From: Streptomyces sp. NBC_01775
GTDB lineage: Bacteria; Actinomycetota; Actinomycetes; Streptomycetales; Streptomycetaceae
Direction: 5' to 3'
Assembly: GCF_035917675.1 (NCBI RefSeq)
Contig: NZ_CP109104.1
Location: 1,550,001 to 1,614,000, forward strand
DNA: 64,000 nt
In this document: positions 24,962 through 34,956 of the stretch, one piece after another
Layout: the number at the start of each line of letters is the position of its first letter
Position numbering within the stretch: position 1 is the stretch's first letter
The notes under the pieces: model-generated
The model's input: the letters and a program-made list of their open reading frames with translations, nothing else
What the model was told of the DNA's origin: nothing
Database searches by the model: none
Made by a program: the position numbers and the translations under genes

Positions 24962-25153
24962 GGCGTGTCCGGCGGATCTTTCAGTTGCCCTCTTTCCTGG
25001 TGCTGAGCAGGGGGTGCCCCTGCCTGCACTGTGCAGAGTGCGAGTGGGTGGGGGCTGGTCGCGCCCACGCGGCGAAGCCCCATGTATGACACAGCACCGC
25101 GCCCCTTCGGGGCTCGCCCCGGCGCCGGGCACGCATGATCCGCCGGACAGGCC
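24962..25153. mobile_element. MITE-like element, copy 2 (192 bp)
   Basis: Same length and orientation as copy 1. Ends are GGCGTGTCCGGCGGATC (24962-24978) and GATCCGCCGGACAGGCC (25137-25153), one mismatch. The first base follows the methyltransferase stop directly; at the right end it cuts the mmpL gene after about 92 codons. A hairpin made of GCCCCTTCGGGGC-like sequence lies inside. Confidence 0.8.
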
Positions 25154-25430
25154 GTAGGGATGTGGCCGCACGCCGCGCGGCCGGGGTGCGGACGCCGCCG
25201 TCCGCCTCGGCGACGGCCACCAGATCGGGGCTCCCGGCGCGGACGTCGCGGTCGAGAAACGACTCGGCCCGCACCGATCCGGCTCCCGCCGGGTCGTAGC
25301 CGCCCGGCGAGAAGGCCGTACCCACGCCGAAGCCGAACACGGCGAGCGCGGCGAACATGGCGAGCAGCGGCGCGAGCACGGCCGATCGCCGAGCAGCCGG
25401 CGCGGTCTGCCGTACGCGTAGGCGGCGCAC
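25154..25430 (-). pseudogene. Truncated MMPL-family transporter, N-terminal 92 codons
   Basis: From the ATG at 25430 the protein begins with an Arg-rich segment, a membrane helix (APLLAMFAALAVFGFGVGTA) and FSPGGYDPAGAGSVRAESFL, then LVAVAEADGGV, which is the usual beginning of an MMPL exporter of about 700 residues. The frame then enters the mobile element and ends about 60 residues into it. The rest of the transporter is absent from the window, so element arrival or recombination deleted it. Confidence 0.75.
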
Positions 25431-25834
25431 CGGGCGAGCGGGCCGGAATTCTCCGCCTCTCCCGTGTCCCTACTCTTATGCCCTTCACGGGAGAGGCGAC
25501 GGGATCGGGAACGGAATACTTATTGCGGCCGGAGAGATGCGGGCCGTTCGGCCTCTTTTCTCTCGCGCATTGCGGGCCGAACGGGCGAACGGGCGACGCT
25601 TCCCCGGGGCTGTGGTTTTCGGCCGCGCGGGGACCGTGGCCCAGGGTGCACCGGATATCGCACCTCCGTCACACGTCAGTGTGAGAATTTCCCCCCGGGC
25701 CGCACCGATAGTTTTTCTCGCCGATATGGACAGTACTGTCATCGGCCGAGGGCGAGCGAGCATGCGGTGTCGCGGCGAAACCAATTCCCTCGCGCATTCG
25801 TCAGGTCCCTGAAACACGCACATCATGAGGTTCC
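25431..25834. promoter_or_regulatory. Palindrome-rich intergenic region between mmpL remnant and the next gene
   Basis: 400 bp of lower GC content without a gene. It holds a 13-bp perfect inverted repeat, CGCCTCTCCCGTG and CACGGGAGAGGCG, separated by 19 bases (25454-25498); a near-perfect repeat around GGCCGTTCGGCC and GGCCGAACGG (about 25547-25589); TCACACGTCAGTGTGA (25669-25684); and the 12-bp palindrome GACAGTACTGTC (25729-25740). Several regulators or RNA hairpins could act here; none is identified. Confidence 0.6.
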
Positions 25835-26470
25835 ATGCTGTGGCCCACGCATTTCCTCCTGGGCGAGAAGGATCTCGTCTTCCGGCGGTCCGGGGAGATC
25901 ATGAAGCCGGTCTCGCTGTTCGTCTCCCCCGCGACGAGGATGCTGCTGAGCAGCGAGGGGCTCACCACCACGCTCCTGGGCGCCTTGGTGGGCAGCCGGG
26001 TGCGGGTACGGCACGCGGAGTGCCGGCGGGTGCCGGGCAGCGCGGCACCCGCCGGGGCCGCCACGCTGCTGGGCGCCGGTGACAAGAGCCAACTGCTCGT
26101 CAGGTGCTCGCAGTTGAGCACGGACGTGGACGGGAACGGGAGCGGGAACGGGGACGGGAACGGGGACGGGGACGGGCCCACCGTGTCGATGAACCTGGTG
26201 GTGGCCCGGCTGGAGAAGTGCGCGGGGCTCGAACGCTGCCTCACCGACGCCACGGTTCCGCTGGGCGAGGCACTGCACGGCGTGGGCACGGGTCATCGGC
26301 GCACGGTCCTGGATGTGGGTTGCCGCCCGTGGCCGGAGGCCGCCGGCCGGCTCGCGGCCTTCAAGACGTACGTCCTGTGGCACCGCGACGATCCGGTGCT
26401 GGCGATCAACGAGCTGTTCAACCCGGATCTCGTCCCGGCGGCGGTACGCGGCGCGGGGCATTCGCGGTGA
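25835..26470 (+). CDS. Chorismate-pyruvate lyase-like protein (UbiC/DUF98 type)
   Basis: 211 aa. KPVSLFVSPATRMLLSSEGL, followed by TTTLLGALVGSRVRVRHAE, resembles the N-terminal part of DUF98 chorismate lyases (two-layer lyase fold), and YVLWHRDDPVLAINELFNPD resembles the terminal strand with its Glu. Those enzymes turn chorismate into 4-hydroxybenzoate or 3-hydroxybenzoate and pyruvate. The middle contains a low-complexity insertion of alternating Gly with Asn and Asp (about residues 98-113) coded by hexamer repeats. GAGG lies seven bases before the ATG. The assignment rests on weak resemblance. Confidence 0.5.
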   Translation: MLWPTHFLLGEKDLVFRRSGEIMKPVSLFVSPATRMLLSSEGLTTTLLGALVGSRVRVRHAECRRVPGSAAPAGAATLLGAGDKSQLLVRCSQLSTDVDGNGSGNGDGNGDGDGPTVSMNLVVARLEKCAGLERCLTDATVPLGEALHGVGTGHRRTVLDVGCRPWPEAAGRLAAFKTYVLWHRDDPVLAINELFNPDLVPAAVRGAGHSR

Positions 26471-26717
26471 GCGCGACCGCCACAAGGCGCCGTGAGTACG
26501 GCGGGCCTCCTACGGGCCTGCCGGAGTGGCGGGCACGGCGCTCGCCTGCTGGTTCACCCTGCCGGCTCCCGCGCTGCGGCTGCCGCGGGAGCCCTCCTCT
26601 CAGCAGGCGAGCACCTGTTCAACCGGCCTTCCATCCAGCCCGTTCTCGTCCTCACCTCCTTCGCGTGCCCGCTTGTCCTGCCACCCCGAACCGTCCGCCC
26701 GCGCTCGCGGGTTCAGC

Positions 26718-28997
26718 TCAACCGGCGGACTTTCCGGATGACTTGGGGTGGGTCAGGTCGTAGAAGACGGCGTCGCCGACGGTGACCTTCTTGTAGTGCT
26801 TCTGCACCCACGAGCTGATGCTGGAGGAAGTACCCGATCCGCCGGGGCCGCCGCCGCTGCCGCCGCCCGAGCTGCCGACGAAGTAGTGGATCTTCCCTTC
26901 CCGCACGTACTTCTTGAAGCCCGCGAGCGTCGGATACGGGTCGCTGCCGTTGAAGCCACCGAGCGCCATGACCGGCTTGCCGGTGGCGAGTTGGTAGCTG
27001 GCGGCGTTCTGGGAGCCGACCGCCGCCGCGGCCCAGATGTAGTCCCCCGCGTTCTTCTCCAGCAGCTTCTCGGCCTTGGAGTTGACCTGGCTCCCGTTGA
27101 GGAGACCGCCCATGCCGCCACCGCCGCGCATGCCGCCACCGCCGCCGGGGCGCGCGCCTCGCGCGTTGGACTTCCCCTTGCCCTGGCCCTGTGCCTTGCC
27201 CTTGCTCTGTCCCTGGTTGCCCTGGCCGCCCTGGGGAAAGCCGCCCTGGCCGGGGGTGCCGCCGGGCATGCCGCCGTTGCCCTGAGCCGGGGGCCGGCCC
27301 TGGCCGTTCTGCTGGTTCTTGCCGGTGTTGCCGTTGGCTGTGTTGTTGGGGTTGTTGCCGTTGTTGCCGTTGCCGCCCGGGGCGCCCTGCGGGGGCTGGA
27401 AACCGCCGCCCCGGCCCGGGCCGCCTGGACCACCGGGGCCGCCGGGGCCGCCGCGCGCGACGGCGGGGCCCGCCGTCACGATGGAGCCGGTGTGCGGGGT
27501 GGCGACGGTGTTCAACGTGTAGGCCACCGGCCCCGCGGCCATCGCCACGAGGCCCAGCGCCGCCACGAGCCAGGACACGCGCCGGGGCGCGGCCGTCCGA
27601 CGCGACACCCGCGTCTCCGCGAGCAGCGCCACCGCCGCGACGAGGCCCACGGCGAGCACCGTCCAGCGCAGCCACGGCAGCCAGCCGCCGGCGCGGCCGA
27701 GCAGCACGGCGGACCAGACCGCCGTACCGGCGACCGTCACCGCCAGGGTCGCCGAAGCGGCCGGGTGGGCGCGGCGGCGCCACAGGGTGACCGCGCCCAT
27801 CGCGACGAGGGCGCAAATGTAGGGCGCCAGCGCGATGTTGTAGTACTCGTGGAAGATCCCGGACATGAAGCTGAAGGTGGCCGCCGTCATCAGCAAAGAG
27901 CCGCCCCAGGCCAGGAACGCCGCGCGCTCCCCGTCCGTACGCGCGGCGCGGCGCGTCACGACCAGGCCCGCGGCCAGCAGGACCAGCGCGGCGGGCAGCA
28001 GCCAGGCGATCTGGCCGCCCATGGAGTCGTTGAAGAGCCGGCCCAGGCCCGTCTCGCCCCAGCCGCCGCCTCCGCCACCGCCGGGTCCACCGCCACCGGG
28101 ACCGCCGCCGCCCTTGGGGCCGCCGCCGACGCTGCCCGTCTCCTCACCGGTGAGGCGGCCGAGGCCGTTGTAGCCGAGGGTCAGCTCCAGAAAGCTGTTG
28201 TGCTGCGAGCCGCCCATGTACGGGCGGGAGGCGGCGGGCCACAGTTCGGCCAGCGCGACGTACCAGCCGCAGCTCACCACCATGGCCAGCCCGCCGAGCA
28301 GGAGTTGACCCGTGCGGCGCAGCGGGCGGCCGGGGGCACACACCAGGTACACGATCGCCAGCGGCGGGAGGATCAGCCACGCCTGGAGCGTCTTGGTCAA
28401 GAAAGCGAGGCCGAAGCAGATTCCGGCCAGCACCAGCCACTTGGTGCGGGCCTGTTCCAGCGCGCGCAGGACGCAGGCGATCGCCGAGACCATCAGCAGG
28501 CACAGCAGCGCGTCCGGGTTGTTGAAGCGGAACATCAGCGCCGCGACCGGCGTCAGGGCCAGCAGCGCCCCCGCCAGCAGGCCGGCGCCGGGTCCGAAGC
28601 GCCGCCGTACCGCCGCGTACAGCACCGCGACCGTGCCCACGCCCAGCAGGGCCTGCGGCACGAGGATCTGCCAGGAGCCGAGCCCGAAGAGGCGTACCGA
28701 CAGCGCCATCGGCCACAGCGCCGCCGGGGGTTTGTCGACGGTGATGGCGTTGCCCGCGTCGAGCGAGCCGAAAAGCATCGCCTTCCAGCTGGCGCCGCCC
28801 GCCTGGGCGGCGGCCGAGTAGAAGGAGTTGGCGTATCCGGAGGCGCCGAGGCCCCAGAGGAACAACGCGGCGGTGGCCGCCAGCAGGGCCCAGTAGGCGG
28901 CCCGGTCCCGGCGCGAGAGCGGCGCTGTACGGGGGTGCGCGTCGTCCGGGACGGCCTGGTCCGGCGGGTGAGGGTGCGCGGAGGCGAGGGTGGTCAT
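26718..28997 (-). CDS. Family 39 glycosyltransferase with long Gly/Asn/Gln-rich extracellular region
   Basis: 759 aa integral membrane protein, ArnT/PMT-like. Catalytic-loop type sequence near the first helix (YANSFYSAAAQAGGASWKAM, VDKPPAALWPMALSVRLFGL) fits lipid-phosphate-sugar-dependent mannosyltransferases. About ten helices extend to residue 500. A Gly-rich stretch occurs near 290-310, and residues 500-640 are a low-complexity Gly/Pro/Asn/Gln tract ahead of a soluble C-terminal domain (GDYIWAAAAVGSQNAASYQL, GGFNGSDPYPTLAGFKKYV). The start overlaps the stop of the GT2-GtrA gene by 4 bases (ATGA), so the lipid-linked donor and its user are translated together. Confidence 0.88.
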   Translation of the reverse strand: MTTLASAHPHPPDQAVPDDAHPRTAPLSRRDRAAYWALLAATAALFLWGLGASGYANSFYSAAAQAGGASWKAMLFGSLDAGNAITVDKPPAALWPMALSVRLFGLGSWQILVPQALLGVGTVAVLYAAVRRRFGPGAGLLAGALLALTPVAALMFRFNNPDALLCLLMVSAIACVLRALEQARTKWLVLAGICFGLAFLTKTLQAWLILPPLAIVYLVCAPGRPLRRTGQLLLGGLAMVVSCGWYVALAELWPAASRPYMGGSQHNSFLELTLGYNGLGRLTGEETGSVGGGPKGGGGPGGGGPGGGGGGGWGETGLGRLFNDSMGGQIAWLLPAALVLLAAGLVVTRRAARTDGERAAFLAWGGSLLMTAATFSFMSGIFHEYYNIALAPYICALVAMGAVTLWRRRAHPAASATLAVTVAGTAVWSAVLLGRAGGWLPWLRWTVLAVGLVAAVALLAETRVSRRTAAPRRVSWLVAALGLVAMAAGPVAYTLNTVATPHTGSIVTAGPAVARGGPGGPGGPGGPGRGGGFQPPQGAPGGNGNNGNNPNNTANGNTGKNQQNGQGRPPAQGNGGMPGGTPGQGGFPQGGQGNQGQSKGKAQGQGKGKSNARGARPGGGGGMRGGGGMGGLLNGSQVNSKAEKLLEKNAGDYIWAAAAVGSQNAASYQLATGKPVMALGGFNGSDPYPTLAGFKKYVREGKIHYFVGSSGGGSGGGPGGSGTSSSISSWVQKHYKKVTVGDAVFYDLTHPKSSGKSAG

Positions 28998-30469
28998 GCG
29001 CGGGTCCGTTCGTCGTGTTCAGCCGGGACGGGGGCGTCAGCCGGGACGGGGGCGGGGGTGGGGGTGGGAGCCGACGCTGGTCCGGGCGAGGGAGCGGCTG
29101 CCCGCGGCGGCGCGGGCTGGAAGACCCAGGTACGGAAGAGGAGGAAGCGCACCACGGTCGCCGCGAGGTTGGCGACGACGAGGACGGCGAGCTCGCTGCC
29201 GTGCGAGGCAGCCGCGTCGGCGGCGTCCAGCGCGGCCAGCGAGCCGCTGGTCAGCGCGAGCCCGACGGCGAACACCACGAGGCCCTGCGCCTGGTGCCGC
29301 ACCGCGCGGTCTCTGCCCCGTACGCCGAAGGTGAGCCGGCGGTTGGCGGCGGTGTTGGCGAGGGCCGACAGCAGCAGCGCCAGCGCGTTCGCCACCTGGG
29401 CCGCCGCCGCGGTGCGCAGCAGCGAGTACAGCGCGAGGTAGAGCAGCGTGCTCACCACACCGACGGCGCAGAAGCCCAGGAGCTGGCGGGCGAGTCCGCC
29501 GGGCACACCGGGCAGTTCGCGGTCACGGGGGTCGTCGCCGAAGGGACGGCGCAGCCGCGCCAGGGGCAGCGCCCCAGTGGCCAGCGCGCGCCCGACGCGC
29601 CATACACCCTTGAGGTCCGCGACGGCGGTGGAGACGAGGTCGACACGGCTGTCGGGGTCGTCCACCCAGTCCACCGGGACCTCGTGGATGCGCAGCCCGG
29701 CGCGCTGGGCGAGAACCAGCAGCTCGGTGTCGAAGAACCAGCCGGTGTCTTCCACCAGCGGCAGCAGCCGCGCGGCGACCTCGCCCCTGATGGCCTTGAA
29801 GCCGCACTGCGCGTCGGAGAAGCGGGCGGCCAGCGAGCCGCGCAGGATCAGGTTGTAGGCCCGCGAGATGACCTCCCGCTTGGCTCCCCTGACGACCCGG
29901 GAGCCGCCCGCCAGGCGGGTGCCGATGGCCAGGTCGGAGTGGCCGGAGATGAGCGGGGCCACCAGCGGCAGCAGCGCGTTGAGGTCGGTGGACAGGTCGA
30001 CGTCCATGTAGGCGCGCACCGGCGCGTCCGAGGCGCCCCATACGGCGCGCAGCGCCCTGCCCCGGCCCTTTTCCTCCAGCCGTACCGCCCGCACCTCCGC
30101 GTACGCCTCCTCGAGCGCAGCCGCCACCTCGGGAGTGCGGTCCACGCTGGCGTTGTCGGCGATGGTGATGCGGAAGCCGTAGGGGAAGTTGCCGGTGAGG
30201 AAGGAGTGCAGGCGCCGGACGCAGGCTTCGAGTCCGGCCTCCTCGTTGTAGACGGGGACGACCACGTCGAGCACCGTCTGTGTGGGAGGGAGCGCCGGGA
30301 GGTGGCGGCGGGCGGGAAGGGCTTCCCCCGCGGGCGCGGCCTTCCCGGCGAGCGGGGTCTTTCCTGCGAACGCGGCCTTTCCGGCGGGCAGCGCCCGCCC
30401 GGTGGGCTCCGCCACGGTGCCCGGGGGCCCGCCGGCGCTCCCGGTGGTGAGGGTGATGTCGGTTTGCAT
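28994..30469 (-). CDS. Bifunctional GT2 polyprenyl-phosphate glycosyltransferase and GtrA flippase
   Basis: 491 aa. After an N-terminal tail of Ala/Gly/Lys repeats (about 15-55) comes a GT2 domain with DVVVPVYNEEAGLEACV, the DxD region YMDVDLSTDLNALLPL, and QCGFKAIRGE, like dolichol-phosphate mannose synthase. After about 330 a GtrA domain of four helices follows (LLGFCAVGVVSTLLYLALYS; ANTAANRRLTFGVRG), typical for flipping lipid-linked sugars. It would make and turn over the polyprenyl-phosphate-sugar used by the neighbouring GT39 enzyme. Fourth-to-last and last genes of a two-component operon. Confidence 0.9.
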   Translation of the reverse strand: MQTDITLTTGSAGGPPGTVAEPTGRALPAGKAAFAGKTPLAGKAAPAGEALPARRHLPALPPTQTVLDVVVPVYNEEAGLEACVRRLHSFLTGNFPYGFRITIADNASVDRTPEVAAALEEAYAEVRAVRLEEKGRGRALRAVWGASDAPVRAYMDVDLSTDLNALLPLVAPLISGHSDLAIGTRLAGGSRVVRGAKREVISRAYNLILRGSLAARFSDAQCGFKAIRGEVAARLLPLVEDTGWFFDTELLVLAQRAGLRIHEVPVDWVDDPDSRVDLVSTAVADLKGVWRVGRALATGALPLARLRRPFGDDPRDRELPGVPGGLARQLLGFCAVGVVSTLLYLALYSLLRTAAAAQVANALALLLSALANTAANRRLTFGVRGRDRAVRHQAQGLVVFAVGLALTSGSLAALDAADAAASHGSELAVLVVANLAATVVRFLLFRTWVFQPAPPRAAAPSPGPASAPTPTPAPVPADAPVPAEHDERTRA

Positions 30470-30495
30470 GACACCGACGCTCGCGAGCCGCGCTG

Positions 30496-32121
30496 TCAGT
30501 CCCTTGTGCTGAAGCTGTGCTCCGCCTGTGAGTTCCCCTCGGACGGGGACGAGTCCGCCCCGGACGCGGGCAGGCGTCCCTCGGGCGCGGGCAGGTGTCC
30601 CTCCGATGCGGGCGAGGGCCCCTCTGGCGCTGGTGGGTTCCCCTCGGGCGCGGGCAGGTGGACGGTGCAGACGGTGCGGCCGGGCGCGCTCGTCACCGAC
30701 ACCTCTCCCCCGTGTGCCGTGACGACGGCCCGCACGATGGCCAGGCCGAGGCCGGTGCTGCCGTGCGCGCGGGAGCGCGAGGGGTCGCCGCGCGCGAAGC
30801 GTTCGAAGATGTGCGGCAGGGTCTGCGGCGGGATGCCGGGCCCGTCGTCCTCGATCCGCACCACCACGCCGCCCTCCCCCGCCTGGCGGACCCGCGCCGT
30901 CACCACCGTGCCTTCGGGGGTGTGGGTGCGGGCGTTGGCCAGCAGGTTCACCAGTACCTGCTGGAGCCGGGGCGCGTCACCGCGCACCAGTGCCGCCTCC
31001 TCGGGCAGGTCCAGCCCCCACCGGTGCCCGGGTCCCGCCGCGCTGGCGTCGCTCACCGCGTCCACGACCAGCGGCGACAGGTCGAGCGTGAGGGTGCTCA
31101 GCGGACGTCCGGTATCCAGCCGGGCGAGCAGCAACAGGTCCTCGACCAGGCCCGTCATGCGCGTCGACTCCGACTCGATGCGGGAGAGCGCGTGCCGGGT
31201 GTCGGGGCCGACGGGTTCGCGGCCCCGGTGGGTGAGTTCGGCGTAGCCGCGGATCGAGGCCAGCGGGGTGCGCAGTTCGTGGCTGGCGTCGGCGACGAAG
31301 CGGCGTACTCGCAGCTCGCTCTCGTACCGCGCGGCCAGCGCTGAACCGACGTGGCCCAGCATTCTGTTGAGCGCGGCGCCCACCTGGCCGATCTCGGTGC
31401 GCGGGTCGGTGTCCCGCTCCGGGACCCGTTCGTGGAGCACCACCTCGCCCTGGTGCAGCGGGAGTTCGGAGACGCGTGTGGCGGTCTGGGCCATGCGGCG
31501 CAGCGGGCGCAGGGCCATCCGTACGCTGGCGGCGCCCGCGATCCCCGCGGCTACCAGCCCGGCCGCCGAGACGCAGACCTCGACCACCACCAGCGTGCTG
31601 AGGGTGTCCTCGACCTGGGCGGTCGGCAGCCCGACGAGCAGGGTGCCGCCCTCGACCGGCTGGGACGTCATCCGGTAGCCGCCCGCGTGGGGGACGTCCA
31701 CGCTGTGTGTCGCGCCGTCGAGGGGGACCTGTTCGAGCGCGTTGGTCTGCTCCCGGCTGAGCTGCTCGGCGGCGACCCGGGGCTCGGAGGTCTCGCTCTG
31801 CACGCTGATGCCGCCGCGCTCGACGCTGTCGCCGTCCCCTCCCCCATCCCCGTCGTGGTCGGGGATGAGTGCGCCGATCGTGCCCACAGGCTGCCCACCC
31901 ATGACGAGAAACCGCAGGTCGACAGGGTGCGGGGGCCTGTCCCTGCCGGGCGGCGGTCCTGCGGCACGCCGGGCGACGTCGGAGAGCTGGGTGTCGAGCT
32001 GGCTGCCGAGGTACGAGTGCAGGGCGATCGTCGTCACCATGCTGATGACCGCGGCGACCACCGCGATCAGCGCGACGGACGAGACGACCAGCCGGGTCCG
32101 CAGCGAGCGGGGCTTGCTCAT
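30496..32121 (-). CDS. Two-component sensor histidine kinase with PAPEG-type C-terminal tail
   Basis: 541 aa. A first membrane helix (LVVSSVALIAVVAAVISMV), an extracytoplasmic domain of about 140 residues, a second helix near 180-200 and a HAMP linker (ALRPLRRMAQTATRVSELPL). HisKA: FVADASHELRTPLASIRGYA with His phosphoacceptor about 284; ATPase: LVNLLANARTHTPEG, EDDGPGIPP, GSTGLGLAIVRAVV. The last 50 or so residues repeat PAPEG/PASEG units. The start codon is preceded by CCTCCTCCC, not a Shine-Dalgarno, so initiation may rely on coupling to the response-regulator gene 10 bases upstream. Confidence 0.92.
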   Translation of the reverse strand: MSKPRSLRTRLVVSSVALIAVVAAVISMVTTIALHSYLGSQLDTQLSDVARRAAGPPPGRDRPPHPVDLRFLVMGGQPVGTIGALIPDHDGDGGGDGDSVERGGISVQSETSEPRVAAEQLSREQTNALEQVPLDGATHSVDVPHAGGYRMTSQPVEGGTLLVGLPTAQVEDTLSTLVVVEVCVSAAGLVAAGIAGAASVRMALRPLRRMAQTATRVSELPLHQGEVVLHERVPERDTDPRTEIGQVGAALNRMLGHVGSALAARYESELRVRRFVADASHELRTPLASIRGYAELTHRGREPVGPDTRHALSRIESESTRMTGLVEDLLLLARLDTGRPLSTLTLDLSPLVVDAVSDASAAGPGHRWGLDLPEEAALVRGDAPRLQQVLVNLLANARTHTPEGTVVTARVRQAGEGGVVVRIEDDGPGIPPQTLPHIFERFARGDPSRSRAHGSTGLGLAIVRAVVTAHGGEVSVTSAPGRTVCTVHLPAPEGNPPAPEGPSPASEGHLPAPEGRLPASGADSSPSEGNSQAEHSFSTRD

Positions 32122-32130
32122 GGGAGGAGG

Positions 32131-32943
32131 TCAGCCTTCCGGTGTCGCCGGTGTCGCGGCCTTGATGACGTACCCGGCGCCGCGCCGGGTGTGGATCATC
32201 GGGGTCCGCCCGGCGTCGATCTTGCGGCGCAGGTAGGAGATGTACAGCTCGACGACGTTGGCCTGGCCGCCGAAGTCGTAGTTCCAGACCCGGTCCAGGA
32301 TCTGGGCCTTGCTGAGCACCCTGCGCGGGTTGCGCATCAGATAGCGCAGCAGCTCGAACTCGGTGGCGGTCAGCTGTACGTCGTCGCCGCCGCGGGTGAC
32401 CTCGTGACTCTCCTCGTCCAGCACCAGGTCGCCGACGACGAGCAGCGAGGCGTTCCGCGCGGTGGCGGCGCCCGCCCGGCGCAGCAGTCCGCGCAGCCGG
32501 GCGACGACCTCCTCCAGGCTGAAGGGCTTGGTGACGTAGTCGTCGCCGCCGGCCGTCAGCCCGGCGATCCGGTCCTCGACCGCGTCCTTGGCGGTGAGGA
32601 AGAGCACCGGCACCTGTGGGACCTCCCGCCGCAGCTTGCTGAGCACGGTGAGCCCGTCCATGTCGGGCAGCATCACATCCAGCACCACCGTGTCGGGGCC
32701 CCAGGCGCGGGCCGTACGCAGCGCGGAGGCGCCGTCCCCCTCCGCCCTGACCTCCCAGCCCTCGTAGCGCAGTGCCATCGACAGCAGCTCGCTCAGCGAG
32801 GGCTCGTCGTCCACCACGAGCACCCGCACCGGTCCGCCGTCCTGCCGCCGCAGCCCCGTGCGCACGGGCGCGGGCGTGGCGGGGTTGGTGGGTGCGGGGG
32901 CGTGCGGGGGCGCGGGCGGGGAGACGGCGGAGGGATCGCTCAT
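32131..32943 (-). CDS. OmpR-family response regulator
   Basis: 270 aa. After a Pro-rich N-terminus of about 35 residues, the receiver domain shows VLVVDDEPSLSELLSMALRY, phosphoacceptor Asp in DTVVLDVMLPDMDGL (about 85), and TAKD and DDYVTKPFS. The winged-helix DNA-binding domain ends VELYISYLRRKIDAGRTPM. First gene of the operon RR-HK-GT2/GtrA-GT39, so it probably controls glycosylation of envelope proteins or lipids in response to an external signal. Confidence 0.94.
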   Translation of the reverse strand: MSDPSAVSPPAPPHAPAPTNPATPAPVRTGLRRQDGGPVRVLVVDDEPSLSELLSMALRYEGWEVRAEGDGASALRTARAWGPDTVVLDVMLPDMDGLTVLSKLRREVPQVPVLFLTAKDAVEDRIAGLTAGGDDYVTKPFSLEEVVARLRGLLRRAGAATARNASLLVVGDLVLDEESHEVTRGGDDVQLTATEFELLRYLMRNPRRVLSKAQILDRVWNYDFGGQANVVELYISYLRRKIDAGRTPMIHTRRGAGYVIKAATPATPEG

Positions 32944-34935
<1,992 letters not shown>

Positions 34936-34956
34936 GGGACGCGCCCGGGTGCCGCC

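Noticed and set aside
24962..25430. Intact 149-residue protein instead of an mmpL remnant
   Set aside because: Its C-terminal 60 residues are mobile-element sequence that is non-coding in copy 1, while the N-terminal part matches an MMPL start.
26484..26785. Small plus-strand gene between the lyase-like protein and the GT39 gene
   Set aside because: Its end overlaps the GT39 gene in antisense and the sequence is Arg/Ser/Pro-rich without features; no ribosome site.
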